From: Aurelia coerulea
Lineage: Eukaryota; Cnidaria; Scyphozoa; Semaeostomeae; Ulmaridae
Reading direction: 5' to 3'
DNA: 64,000 bases
Assembly: GCA_039566865.1 (NCBI GenBank)
Contig: CM076955.1
Location: 15,149,501-15,213,500, forward strand
Under the pieces are notes generated by a model that was not told the origin of the DNA, ran no database searches, and was given only the letters and a program-made list of their open reading frames with translations. The position numbers were made by a program, and so were the translations under genes. Positions within the stretch are counted from its first letter, which is position 1; every line of letters starts with the position of its first letter. This document shows positions 31,131 through 42,341 of this stretch, piece after piece.

Positions 31131-31541
31131 CCAACAATTATTCATTCCAAGTCTTTTTTGTTCATTGTCCATGAAGCAACATCGAACCTCTTCTTGGATA
31201 AGTAAACTTTATTAACGTACGACTAATCTTCAGCGAAGTATGTAAAACATTGAAAAAGACTACTTAAAACCAACAAAAGAAGCAAAATGTCAGGATATAA
31301 TTGTTGCGGAGCGCATGCGTAGCAACTTTATAGGCGTGTTTGATAAGAAATTTGGGCGATGTGTGGCAAACCAGCAGCGAACAAAAGGACAATTTGTAGA
31401 CTCAGCGATGCTTGTAATTGGATAAAACAACAACAGCTAATGTTCAACAACAAAGATGTATTTGTGTGTGGGAGTGGAAGTGGGTTGATGCAAATGACTA
31501 CAGATAAACCATGGCTTCCTCAAAACATTTCGCTGCAAAAT

Positions 31542-32082
31542 GGAGAGCAGAGCATAGCTTCCAAATCTTTAATTCGACTTAAAAAGGTGGGTGTAAAATT
31601 CTGTGATCTATTTCTTCTGACTGAGTGGCTTGAAACAAAATTTAGTTACTTATCTTTAATTCTACCGTTGGACTTTTCAGAAATTTTCAATATTTTTTTA
31701 AATTTCAGCGTATGTTACATTTCAGCTCATTTGAGGGTGTGACGTCATCAAATTTCTAAATCATAAACCAGAAAGTTACAGACTTTTGCTTGATACCATA
31801 TTGTAGACATCCATAAACTATGGTTTTCTTTGAAATTATTTCATGTTGCTTCAAACCGTTTAGAAACTACGATGGTTTTAAGCTTTTTTGAAAATTTTTC
31901 TTTAATTCTTGAAAATCAAGAAAACACTCTAATTCTGAAAATATTGAAGATTTCGCAAAATTCCAACGGTAGAATTACAGAGAAATAGCTGAAGTTTCTT
32001 TGAAACCATTCAGTTCAAAGAAATAAGTAACTGAATTTTACACCAGGCTTTATAAAGATTTGGAATCTTTGCTGGAGAGCAG
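31542..32082. mobile_element. MITE of the AGCATAG/9-bp group, copy 2
   Basis: The element spans 31551-32073 (523 bp), begins AGCATAGCTTCCAAATC and ends GATTTGGAATCTTTGCT, with the same interior as the copy at 12929-13462. GGAGAGCAG flanks it on both sides (31542-31550, 32074-32082). The sequence before it (31321-31541) includes an open stretch of unknown nature into which it inserted. Confidence 0.94.
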
Positions 32083-32534
32083 AACCTTGGACTGAGCAGA
32101 GCAAAGCACAGTGTATTGAAGGCAACGGAATTTTGTCCGACTGGTAATAATACATTATTCGTTATCATCATATCAGTATAGTATTTGTAGGGTTTGCCTT
32201 ATATTGCTACATTAAGAGGTGGTATTCGGTCTGTTAGACCAAATAGTTCAGTCCATCAATCACTTTCCAACCCTTGTTTTCGTTTTGTCCCTCGCTTGCA
32301 GGGACTTCCATCTTTGAAGTATGGATTGATTTCAATTGTTTCATAGCTATTCGCTGACTGAACATTCTTGCTATGACATGTTAATTTATCGTTTTTGGCC
32401 CATGTCATAGAGCTTGCACTCACGCAGTCATTGTAATGCTGAGTACAGAAACCAAGAAACAGGAAGATATAATAGAGCAAATCACAGATTTTTCTCTAGA
32501 AGATCTATTGAAATGCCCACTGATTCATTGCTGA
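32083..32534. other. No gene recognised
   Basis: Nothing assignable. A short minus-strand frame at 32256-32480 has no recognisable domain. Confidence 0.4.
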
Positions 32535-32880
32535 TCAAGGAGGGGTACTTCGGGGGGGTCCCAATACCGCAATACCGCACGAAAAAGACACCAAATACTG
32601 CAATACCGCACTAAAAATAGCAAAATACCGCAAACGCTAAAAAACTAAAAACAAAGCTATTAATACAGTACACCGGTCTGTTGCAGTTTGATTGCGACCT
32701 AAATCCACCTTCCTCCATCAAAATTTGTAGTCTGATCTTTTAGATCGTAGTTAGATGTTTTACAGACAAAATAGTGATGTGAGAACGATGGGGAAAAATT
32801 TCATCGATGTGCTTTTAGTAAAACTGCATTGACGGCAGGAATTATGAATATATAGAACAGATCTTATATCATAGTCGTAT
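32535..32880 (-). mobile_element. G-tract MITE with (ATACCGCA)-type internal repeats, copy 2
   Basis: Starts GAGGGGTACTTCGGGGGGG and contains CAATACCGCAATACCGCA repeats, then about 240 bp shared with 14463-14700 in inverse orientation, to TATGAATATATAGAAC. Here GTTC and TATATTCA are contiguous, showing the state before the mariner-like MITE inserted in the other copy. Confidence 0.75.
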
Positions 32881-33129
32881 CATTGATCTAAACTGTTTAC
32901 CCTTTAGTGGTACTGTTAATATCCGGGTCAAAGGTTCAAATGTATTCGAAAGCAACATGGTTCGAAAGGAAACTTTTCAAAATAAAAAGTAATAATAATG
33001 ATAATAATAATAACTAATATTTTGACAGGTTGACTTGTTCAGCATAAAACTATCTGTTATCATTCCAGGACCTGTAATCCTACCTATTGACATTCGTTGT
33101 AGTTGAAATTAAGGCAAAAAAGTAGAATA
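32881..33129. other. Spacer, AT-rich with (ATA)n
   Basis: Contains a short AATAATAATGATAATAATAATA microsatellite near 32990. No gene. Confidence 0.5.
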
Positions 33130-34440
33130 AAATGAAAATAGTTTAATGTACAATTAAAGGATAAGAATTTATTGGAGTTAAATACATTTTTCTTGGACAT
33201 CTACAAAGACTTCGATGGTTTTAGTTTCTATTTATATAGCAAGATGGATATCTCGTGGGTTGAAAATGCGGGCTCCCTGGTGGGCAAACGATTTTTTTCC
33301 AGTTTCAGTGCGCATTTTCGGTAAAACAACACAAGAGTGTTAATGTCATGCTGAGATCTTTTGAAGTAACCATTCAGGTCTTTGTTGTCCCATGACGTTA
33401 TCTTTGCTCTTGGGTTGAAAATTCTGGCTGCTCTATTTTGTATACACTGTAGCTTGTTTACTGTTCCTTGGGGTAGGGAAAGCTGTAGTGAGTAGCAGTA
33501 CAACAGCAGTGGCCGTATCGTATCATTGTTATGTATATCGATTCTGCTACATGACGGCTGACTTTTTCGCCAATACGAGATAAAAACTTTACTCTGGCGG
33601 ATGCTTTTTTGTACACATTTTCAAAATGTTGATGTAGGTTCAGATGGTTATCCAAATCTGCACCAATGTACTTGTATGATTTTGTCTCATTAATAGTTTG
33701 ATTGTAGATTTTGAGGTCCACCTTTGGCTGTTTGGACAACTTTTGATGTGATCCATATAGCAAAATTCAGTTGCACCTTTTTTCAAGTTAATGAACAAGT
33801 TATTTTCATTAAACCAGTCTGCAACTGTTTGCAGTGCACTGTTAAGTAAATGTTCTATTTCATTTGAGTTCTTTCGTGCACCACATTAAACACTATCGTC
33901 GGCATATAATATAATGCCAGCATCAGTGAGCGGAATATGGAATGATCTCGTCGATTATCAGCCTATAAAGAAGGGGCCCCAGGATGGATCCTTGTGGGAC
34001 ACCACATGTAACATTTTCTTCGCATGAGCTGGTGCTATCAAAAATTACTTTTTTGTTTTCTATTAAAGACATAATCACCTATCCATTGTAATTCCACATC
34101 ACCTGGTAATTTTTCCCGCAAGATTACATGACATGCTGTGTCGAAGGCTTGACGGAGGTCAATATAGACAGCACCACTACATAGCCCTTTATCAATTTTC
34201 TGTGTAACCTTTTCTGACAGTAAGGTAACTGCATGTTGCGTAGATCTCCCTTGTCTAAACCCAATCTGATGTGGGCACAATAGGCCATTCGAGTCAAGGT
34301 GCTGGGACAGTTGATTATAAATGATCTTCTCCATAACTTTTGATAGAGGAGGAATTACCGTGATAGGCGTATAGTTGTCCAACATTGTCAGATTGCCTGA
34401 TTTGTAAGCAGGGGTGATTTTCCCACATTTAAAGTTTTAA
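33130..34440 (-). pseudogene. LINE-A copy 2: broken reverse transcriptase
   Basis: Minus-strand counterpart of 12438-13873. Readable pieces in order are PAYKSGNLTMLDNY, VMEKIIYNQLSQHLDSNGLL and GFRQGRSTQHA (to about 34180), AVYIDLRQAFDTA (domain A; the usual KAFDTV is altered), and domain B/C pieces in shifted frames around 33900-34030. SYKYIGADLDNHLNLHQHFE and KVSRHVAESIY follow, and finally a shifted frame LQCIQNRAARIFNPRAK ending at 33228. At least three frameshifts break it. The 3' UTR ends near 33130 with an AATAAA-like tail. Confidence 0.88.
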
Positions 34441-34639
34441 TTCGTGCAAATATTTCATTCCTTTTCTTCAGATAAAAATGTTGCGTGCCCTCCTCCGCAA
34501 GTACCTTTTTCAAGGTTGAGCAGGTAGAGCAGGCACAGAGAGAGAGAGATAGATAAGGGACTTCCCTCTCCTTCGTTGTTCTTTCCTCTATATCAATTCG
34601 TCTCCAAGATGCTTCGTTCCTCAACAGGAAAATGGTATT

Positions 34640-34795
34640 ACAGGAAATTTGGATGTTAATTTTCGTACAATACCGCATACCGCGCTGTGAAAGTTCGATA
34701 CCGCAATACCGCAAGTTTTTTCCGTCATTACCGCAATACCGCACAAAATTTACCCCCGATACCGCAATACCGCAAACCCCGAAGTACCCCTCATC
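34640..34795 (-). mobile_element. G-tract MITE end with GCGGTATT repeats, copy 3
   Basis: On the minus strand it starts GAGGGGTACTTCGGGGTTT and runs through about nine GCGGTATTGCGGTA-type words before losing similarity. Only one end is evident. Confidence 0.65.
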
Positions 34796-35337
34796 AGGCT
34801 CAAAATCCAATTAGAGCTCAACAACAAAAGGGTACACTTCCGCATACAAAGATGTAAACAAGCTTATGGCATTTTGAAGTCTGACTGAGCTACATGTGAA
34901 CTCTGGCAAAGAGAGAAATTATGAAACAATGTTTTGTCAAGCTGCTAAATGATTTTCCTTGATTTTCCATGAACAATATGATAAGACTACCATAACCATT
35001 TTCTATCTCGTTACTTTGTTGATGGCCAACAATACTAATTTGATTGTGGGACAGAATGCAGCCAGTTGTTATGGAAAGTCGTTCAAAATTGCACCATAAG
35101 CGCCAACATGCCCGAAGGAAGCGGGTGCAGGGGGCTTGAGCCCCTAATAATTTCGAAAACAATGTTGCTATGTCACAAACATAAATATAATTTCGTTCTC
35201 TATTGTGTTGGAAACAGAAGCTGTCCAAGCAGTAACTACTTCCTACGGTCTCTGCGCAACACTTCCTTGACAATGTTAACAGCTAGTTTTGTATTCATAG
35301 ATAAAAATTTCCAGTTCTAGGTTTGAGCCTACATCTA
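34796..35337. other. No gene recognised
   Basis: Mixed sequence without a supported coding region. GGGTGCAGGGGGCTTGAGCCCC near 35124 is a G/C hairpin like those at MITE ends, but no partner end was found. Confidence 0.4.
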
Positions 35338-35705
35338 GTCTATTACCCCGTTTACATGGAGCAAAAATACGGGATCGCGATCCAGATCGTGATCCATGAG
35401 GATCGAGATCGCGTTCGAGTTGCGTTTACACGAGCATCAAATGACAACGGATCAGGATCGCGATCCATTCGCATATGCGTATTACGCATAGTTACGGAGC
35501 TTAGAAACATTACAACAACAATAGACAGAATGTCGGTTCCTATTTATTGCGCATGCTTAAAGGATTTCGAATTGGATCGCGATCCCAAGAAGCGTTTACG
35601 CGGCAAACTTTTCAGGATCGGGCTTGCGATCCGGATCGCGATCCACTTCTGAAGGGGGATCGAATTTTAGGGAATTGCGGTCGCGATTAAGTGTTTACAC
35701 GGGAC
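35338..35705. mobile_element. GTTTACACGG-end MITE with GGATCGCGATCC palindromes
   Basis: The left end is CCCCGTTTACATGGAGCAAA and the right end GTGTTTACACGGG, inverted. The interior carries the palindrome GGATCGCGATCC at least four times (near 35374, 35449, 35574 and 35633) with half-sites between. No coding capacity. A second left end of the same family lies at 35811. Confidence 0.75.
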
Positions 35706-35810
35706 ATATTAAAAATTCCTGAAATATTAAAAATGCGTGAAAACAGTGATTTTATGTATATCGATCAAGCACAAAGCTTTCTGAGGGTTGAATTTCATGA
35801 CTCTATCTCA

Positions 35811-35862
35811 AATACCCCGTTTACACGGAGCAAAAAATACGGGATCTCGATCCAGATCGTGA
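35811..35862. mobile_element. Fragment of the GTTTACACGG-end MITE
   Basis: CCCCGTTTACACGGAGCAAA and ATACGGGATCTCGATCC repeat the left end of the element at 35338. The similarity stops after about 50 bp. Confidence 0.7.
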
Positions 35863-35937
35863 AATTAGAGTGATTCAGGGTTACCCCAGAATGATCCGGA
35901 AGCTCAAAAACACATTTTGAGAGCTTGATGGGGCCGT

Positions 35938-37075
35938 TATATCTAACAAATAGAAAACAATCCTGCAAAGTTAATGGCGTTTCTTCCAAAACTGAAGACA
36001 TCCACTGTGGTGTCCCACAGGGTTCCTGTCTCGGCCCTCTCTTGTTCCTGATCTACATCAATGACCTTCCTTTTTCTCTCAAGAAAGGTAAAGTGACGAT
36101 GGACGCAGACGATACCAGTATTTCACTCACTTCTAAAAGTTTGGAAGGTATTAATCAAACGCTAAATAGCGAATTGGGTCATTTGAAGCAATGGTTGCTA
36201 GGCAATAAATTTTCTTTGAATGTCCTAAAAACTCAATCCCTGCTTGTGGGTTCAAAATCCAAAATTAGGAAAATTACTGATAAAGTTGTTGATCCTCCAC
36301 AGTTTTTCATTGGTGACTCTCAAGTTGAAAATGTAGATCAGACAAAATATCTGGGTGTAATAATCGACAAGAACCTAAACTGGGACGAGCAGATCAATAG
36401 TCTCCGTACTAAAGTTTCTCGTGGAATAGGGTTTCTGAAATATTCCAGGAATTTTTACCTCAAAATACCCTAAGTAAGATGTATCGGGGCATCGTAGAGC
36501 CTCATTTTAGGTATACTGCTGTTCCGTATGGGGGAACTGTGGGGTGACCAGACTGCAGACCCTTCAAAAGCTGCAGAATCGAGCAGCTAGAATTGTTACA
36601 AGGAGTAATTTTGATTCAACTGCTAAGCCATTGATACACAATCTAAAATGGCCAACTATACGTGATATAATTAGAAGTGAAACTGCCACAATCATGTACA
36701 AATCGCTAAATGGTCTTGCTCCAGAATATCTTTCAAGATTGTTCGTCAAAAATTCTACTCGAAATATCAGGCATTTGCGAAATACAGAAATTGATCTTTT
36801 GTTACCTTTAAGGAAAACCTGCAATGGGCAAAAAGGTATATCTTTTCGTGGATCTAAACTATGGAATCAGCTTGACTATGACGTAAAACAGACACCCTCC
36901 CTTGCCACTTTTAAAAGAAGATTGAAAGATAGTTCATGAAAAATTAGTTTTAATAATTTTTTTTTGGGGTATTCAGTATTCATTTGATTGCTTGCCACGG
37001 CCCCCTGAAAAGCAGTTGTTTAGGACTGATGGGGCTACCGTGCCTAAAAAAGTAAAAATAGAATAGAATAGAAAT
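35938..37075 (+). pseudogene. LINE-B copy 2: truncated, frameshifted reverse transcriptase
   Basis: Starts abruptly at TATCTAACAAATAG, the equivalent of 11068 in copy 1, and is very similar to it throughout. Domain B (GVPQGSCLGPLLF) is intact, and the catalytic box reads DADDTS where YADDTS is usual. It stops at the same place as copy 1 (after LKIP, 36471) and resumes one frame over. A 2-bp insertion near 36513 adds a second shift. The C-terminal frame ends at 36939, and the 3' tail is an AATAG microsatellite near 37060. Confidence 0.9.
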
Positions 37076-37305
37076 TATCAATGTTCTACAGGTAAAATTA
37101 AACTTTTACAGGGGTATATCGAAAGTCTTAACAATAACACTTTTCCTTCAATTCTGGGGGCATTTACCCCCATATCTCAAAAGGGCCCCTCCCCCATATA
37201 AGAACATCGAAATTCGAATTCTACGCCCCGAAATTGACCAACATCCCCTGGTCTCATAATTTACCTCGTTTGGTGGTACTACCCCCCCCCCCTTCTGCTA
37301 CCGGA

Positions 37306-37450
37306 CTATCTGTGGTCCTCATTGCCGAAGAAAATTAAAGATTCCAGCACACTATCTGAATTCAAGGGAAAAATTAAATTATGGAATGGAGATACTTGCA
37401 TCTGCAGATTGTGCAGAGTATTCATTAAAGATTTAGAGTTTTTGTAGGTT
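37306..37450 (+). pseudogene. Short LINE C-terminal fragment
   Basis: Frame WSSLPKKIKDSSTLSEF then IKLWNGDTCICRLC and a stop at about 37445. This is the usual last ~45 residues of CR1/L2-type proteins. A C12 tract at 37280-37291 directly precedes it. Confidence 0.7.
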
Positions 37451-38479
37451 TTAACGTTGAAAATTGTAGACTAAGCTTTGACTCATTTGTTGGCGTTAAT
37501 GACCTTATTAGCTTTATATTTTTCTTTTTGCCAACGTTAAAGAAATTGTTGATAAGAAAATAATAATAACATGTGCTAGCAGGGAAGCTGGAGCAAGGAA
37601 GGGAATATGACAAAAGTTGATAAGGAGAAAAAAACAATGGGTCACGTAACCGTAAACAAATCTGTTATCTCTGTGATCTATATTGTTGCCCACACGTGGC
37701 CATTGTGTTCTTGGCAAATTTTGGTGGATGGGGGAATCCACAATAAAGTTACTACTAAAGATCCACCAATATCTTTGCAATCTTACAACATATGGTTGTT
37801 TCGTTTGTTTCTCTCTGAAGTTCACGAGTTCATCTTCAAAATAGCACTTTCATTTGGAGAAAAATAGTGGACAATCTGTCTGATATGGCCTGTGAAAAAA
37901 TCTGCAAAATCGTCGTTTCGAAAGAAGTTTGTTTACTTACGAAGAAAAGGAGGATAAAACATCAGCAACGTGAAAAACCAGCGCAATCCGGATAGCAATG
38001 ATATTGTTGGGGAGACGAACTCGAAAAACCTTTGTCTAAAAACAAAAGAATCTGGGCCTATCGTCGACGACCAAAAAAGTTGTCGAATCTGCGCATATCG
38101 AGGCTGCGCAGAGCATTGAGTTGCATTGCTGAGTTATTAGCCAATCAAATCGTCGTATTTTCCTCCTGTGCAGGGAGAAAAGAGGAGCTGCGCCTTTCGC
38201 GCCTAAATTTTTGCGGGAATCGAATTTAACGTTCACTTCACCACAGCCAAGCCAACGAGCATTTTCTCGGGTATTCGCTGCGTTACTGTTCTGAAGCATC
38301 TCTTTTTACGTTCATACTGCAGATTAATTTGTTAGATGCTGTTTTAATGCAATTGATATCGTGCTTGGGGCTAAGATATGCCGAGTTGGTAAATTAGGTT
38401 TTTGATTCTTGAACATTGGAACATTGGTTTTGATTTTTGAATATTTGAAGTGTGGGCCTAAGCCTACACTACAGAAAGG
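37451..38479. other. No gene recognised
   Basis: Short frames only. 38060-38110 (CGTCGACGACC...GTTGTCGAATCTGCGC) has a loosely related inverted counterpart at 41263-41320 (GTCGTCGAC...GCTGCGCAAATTCGACAAC), suggesting a decayed repeat. Nothing else. Confidence 0.4.
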
Positions 38480-38721
38480 TGTTTTTTGATTTGAGGGCAA
38501 GAGAAGAGAAGGGTACCGAGAAAATATAATTTTGGGTGGCTGTTGTGGGGTGGCTATTTTGGGCTGGTATTTTAGGGTGGGTATCTTGGGTTGGGCATTG
38601 TGGGTGGGGTATTTTGGGCTTGATATTTTGAGAGGGATTTGGGGTGACAGGGGATATGAATAGGGAGAAAGAAACTTTAGTGATTCTTGATGGGTATTTT
38701 GGGGTGGGGAGAGGGGCGGGA
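38480..38721. repeat. G-rich degenerate repeat (GGTATTTTGGG words)
   Basis: About a dozen versions of GG(T/C)TATTTTGGG(C/T)TGG lie between 38530 and 38715, similar in style to the interiors of the G-tract MITEs. It may be part of the element that follows. Confidence 0.6.
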
Positions 38722-39225
38722 AACCTGGTGGGTACTTCACTATAAATTTATACAGGGGTGTGCGCCACCAGGATTTCTGGTATGACCCAATCCCAGAATT
38801 TTGGTCAGACATTGATACCCTATCCCAGAGTGTGTCAGATATTGATAACCAATCACAGAATGTTGAAGAAGTAACAAAGAACAATTCAACGGTGATCTTT
38901 TGTTATCATTTGTTGTTTATATCATTTCTATTTCTCATTATCAGTTTTTTACTATTTGTTATTATTTTATCTTCTGCCTCATCAAAAATTTCAATTCAAA
39001 AGAAAAGATTTCCTGTCATCTATGGTCACAAGCGGAACAAATCTGTTTTGGATCAATGGGGACATTTAACACCCATTACCAGAAGTTTTATTATAGCAGC
39101 CAACCCCAATCCCATAAAATTCAAAGTGAAAGTATATCCCAATCACAGAAATTTTCCAGTGAAAGTATATCCCAGTCCCTCAATGTTCAGGCCAAAAATT
39201 ACCCAAAGCTGGTGCATATCCCCTC
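38722..39225 (-). mobile_element. G-tract MITE (GGGTACTTCACTA end), truncated copy
   Basis: Begins CCTGGTGGGTACTTCACTA and is the inverse-orientation relative of 18026-18487, with the same TTCTGG/CCCAAT-type interior read as ATCCCAG words. The far end with its G tract is missing. Similarity stops at about 39223, where an open frame of different character begins. Confidence 0.75.
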
Positions 39226-39840
39226 TATTCCACAAAACAAGAACTTTGGCCACATCTGAAATACCTGAAAAAGTTCTAACTAATCAAGGGAGCAATATTA
39301 TGCCATATTTTGTAGACAGTCAAAAAAAAATGCTTGCTTTTTTAGATCAGTGTAGGACTACGCATACTAGACCCAAACCCCTCCTTGGAAAGAAATTCAG
39401 AGTTTGTGGTAACAAAATTGAAGATTGGGATGATGTGCAGCTATTGTGCACTTATTTTAGAGTTGACAAGGTTGATAATCGCCAAGATCTTTATGTCTGT
39501 CATGCTCATTGGAAACAATGGTATAACTTCAATTATAGATTAAGAACATTGGGTGCACAAACCACTGTCAGTTACGCTGACAATCTTAATGAAAGAGCTC
39601 TTGGTTTAAGAATGGAATCTCCTACAACATCCTTACCATCAGCAATGTTTTCAGGAAGTAATGCTGTGCTGTTATGTGAAAAGGGCCAGCTTGGTCACTC
39701 CATCCTGCAATTTCTTGACTGCAGATCTCTTGTCAGCCTCATGAAAACATGCAAATCTCTCTCTGCAGTCTTACCTTTATGATGACACTATTTGGAAAGT
39801 TTCTTTTGGAAGATTTCCTCGTGGATAGAGCTCTAACAGA
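39226..39840 (+). CDS. F-box-like protein fragment or pseudogene
   Basis: The open frame 38760-39782 starts inside the MITE, but from about 39226 it changes to ordinary protein composition. Near its end, GHSILQFLDCRSLVSLMKTCKSL (about residues 310-333 of the frame) fits an F-box: hydrophobic ILQFLD, then SL..L..TCK.L. In F-box proteins this binds Skp1 and links substrates to a ubiquitin ligase. The frame stops at 39782, but the +1 frame continues YDDTIWKVSFGRFP, which fits the expected D..LW end of the domain. A one-base frameshift (or an unrecognised splice) therefore separates them. The upstream ~170 residues, with KPLLGKKFRVCGNKIEDWDD, are not recognised. Host gene exon or processed pseudogene; expression unknown. 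Confidence 0.45.
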
Positions 39841-40187
39841 AATGTCATGCAAAGAATCATATCTCACAATATGCAAGCCCAAAAATAGTGCAAACACACA
39901 TTTTGCAATTCTAAAAAATGAAGAAATTGAGTGATAATTTGGTAGAAAATTTCAAGGCAATACATCAGCTATGTGTGTGTGAGAATAGGGAAATTGGGGG
40001 AAATTTAATTTATCTTTGATAATGTTTGCATTAGTTGGTTGTATTTGATGAGTTCTGTTTGGTTCTGCCCTGTTTTGTTTGGAAAAGAAAAAATATTGAT
40101 CAATCATGGAATACAGTATTTTACTTTTGTGAGTAATGCATCCTTGGTTGCACTGTATGCCTTCTATGAAGCACTTAAGAGACCTTT
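39841..40187. other. No gene recognised
   Basis: AT-rich sequence after the F-box-like frame; possible 3' untranslated sequence, with no clear poly(A) signal. Confidence 0.35.
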
Positions 40188-40360
40188 TAGCTAGTCTACA
40201 AAAGAGCCTGGATTGAACATTATTTGTATACCTTTTATGTACAAGGTTTGATTGAGTGGTGTTAGGGTGTCTATCCCTTTCCTTTAGTGCACATTCAAAA
40301 ATTCTGCAAAATGTACCAAACTATCGTTTAAGTCTGATCCTTTTTAGAACAGCTGACAGG
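40188..40360. mobile_element. TAGACCTTTTAGCTA-type MITE, copy 1
   Basis: GAGACCTTTTAGCTAGTCTAC, AAAAGAGCCTGGATTGA, AAGGTTTGATTGAGTGGTGT and CAAACTATCGTTTAAGTCTG recur in the same order at 46390 and 59010. The inverted ends are best seen in the 59-kb copy. Confidence 0.65.
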
Positions 40361-40699
40361 TCTATGGTAATCTCCATGTTGAGTAAAGTACTTCTCCACA
40401 CGTGAGTGTGCTATAGATGTTGACCGTAATTGTTGTCAATGAGAAATAAATTTCATTTCTCATATATATACAAGAACTCTCTCCGGTCTTCTTGATTCCG
40501 TTTTGGTTTATCATTAAGTATGTTTGCAATGGATGTTGTGTTTTATTATGTTCTGTTTAGTTTGGAAAAGAAAAGTTGTCAACATATCATAGAGACATGG
40601 TTTTGCTTTGTATGACTACTATTGTGCACTGTATGTACCATACTTAAATGTTCTACATACGTAAATGTTCTACATCCTCTTTGGTATATTTCTTCTCAG

Positions 40700-40804
40700 T
40701 GCTATTGGCAAAACTGGATTGGTCACATGTCGGTATACAACAACATTTATTCTAGTCTTGTTGTTACAGTTTATTTTCTGTTTTTCTTGATCTTCCTGTG
40801 GCTG
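40700..40804 (+). CDS. Candidate internal exon encoding a membrane segment
   Basis: 105 bp bounded by a good acceptor (TATTTCTTCTCAG before 40700) and a consensus donor (CTG then GTAAGT at 40805). It encodes 35 codons in phase 0 without a stop: CYWQNWIGHMSVYNN, then a run of about 16 hydrophobic residues (VVTVYFLFFLIFLWL), a likely membrane helix. I do not recognise the protein. The exact fit of both splice sites to a phase-0 open segment is the main evidence, and chance cannot be excluded. Confidence 0.35.
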
Positions 40805-40980
40805 GTAAGTTAAACTGATGTGATATGATATGATGATATCCGTTTGCCAGTCAGTCTGCTTTGTTTCCACTCTACTAGATTATAACAGCATAGCCAGTAC
40901 AGTACAAGGAGCAAATTTCAAGTAACAGCTCTGATTTTAAGTCTAAATATAATAAACTGATTGATGTGTTCTGTTGGCAG

Positions 40981-41160
40981 TGTTATCGACTCTCCATAAT
41001 AAGATTAAGAAGGCCAAAAGGGTGCTTTTCTAAGGCCTGGGTTGGGCCTGCTTTTCCATACTTTGTCTTTGTTCTTGACGCTATAGACGCTTTGGCCCAA
41101 AAATGTACGTCCCAAATGACTTTTCGTTACTTAACAGTCAGCATACTTTATTTTCCCTGA
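40981..41160 (+). CDS. Candidate terminal exon
   Basis: Preceded by GTGTTCTGTTGGCAG, an acceptor-like site, and open for 59 codons (CYRLSIIRLRRPKGCF onward) to a TGA. It is in phase with the candidate exon ending at 40804 if joined. Nothing in the sequence is recognised. Confidence 0.25.
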   Translation, partial: CYRLSIIRLRRPKGCFSKAWVGPAFPYFVFVLDAIDALAQKCTSQMTFRYLTVSILYFP

Positions 41161-42138
41161 CATTTCATAGTTGAAATCCTTGAAATCTGTATTTCTCCAA
41201 GTGAAAACTACGCTGGAGAAAGACGATGCTCCACCGGCGTAAGCAACACAACAACAAAAAACATGGTCGTCGACTAAATCCTACTGCGGCTGCGCAAATT
41301 CGACAACTTTTGCCGAACCAGGCTTCTTGATCAGCACGGTCACAAGATTCAGGTCGACAGATCTCCCCAACAAGATAATAAAGGTACCCAGAACAGCCAA
41401 TGCAATGATCACAGAAGCAAAGGGGAACACCAGCAATCTGGTATACATTCCAATCGACACATAAATATTGAATTTCTAACACATTTCCACAATCGTTGGT
41501 GAAGGTGAAAGCAAAGGTGAAGGTGAAGTTGCGGTGTTTAGCACCAAGCTCTGGGATCGCTGAAGCGGAGAAGACCTACTCAAGTCCGTGACCGCTTCAT
41601 GATGCTAGAGTGGTGAGACTCTATAAGGCATTGGGCTCTTGCTGCCTGACTGATCTGGCTGCAAAGTCGGAAGATTACACCACTGCGCTGCAACACCTGC
41701 TATCGTTTACAAGGTGCGCTAATTGTCGTCGATATAGCTATATTTTCAGAGAGGTTTAAAGATGATCAACATTGGCTGCTTCAGGACCTCTCCCCAAGAG
41801 CTAAGGATGTTGAAGCGCGAGCGAAGCGAGCGCTTTTTCTTTCTAGCAGGAACATAAGTGGTGCGTGTCATTCCTTTGTGATATGTTTAGACTGCAGCGC
41901 TATATCTCCGTTCATTTTATTCAATTACAAACCCGAAACTCGAGGGCTAGATTGGCTGGGTGGCACCATTGTAAATATAACTTTATTTCTCTAATTTGGT
42001 GTGTATTTAAATGTGTCGAAATGTTAAAAATTGTTCCTTAATTCTTAGTAGAGAACAGGCTTCCATAATATATACAGTAATCACATCTTATATAAGTTGG
42101 CCTACTATCAATGAGATGATGAAAATAATGATTGAGAT
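41161..42138. other. Upstream region of the fucosyltransferase gene
   Basis: No gene recognised. 41500-41800 is GC-richer, with words such as GGTGAAGGTGAAGTTGCGG. GCGCGAGCGAAGCGAGCGC near 41815 is a strong hairpin. 42062-42100 holds ATAATATATACAG and TTATATAAG, possible TATA-like sequences 40-70 bp before the first ATG. Confidence 0.35.
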
Positions 42139-42310
42139 ATGATAATGAAAATTATTCTTGCAGTTAAAATGAAGATGAGACTGAAAAGCAAGCAAGCTTT
42201 TATCTTTGCAATTTGCTTGCTAATTGTCATCCTCGTAGTCAGTAATCGCATCAGTAACAACAACAACAACAACAATGACAATGAAAGCAACAATAGAAAC
42301 CACAACAACG

Positions 42311-42341
<31 letters not shown>

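Noticed and set aside
31359..31742. 127-codon frame as a host gene
   Set aside because: More than a third of it lies inside the 31551-32073 MITE; the remaining part is short and unrecognised.
41165..41482. Cys-rich 105-codon minus-strand frame
   Set aside because: No domain is recognised, part overlaps a loosely repeated sequence (38.06 kb), and composition looks like a chance frame.
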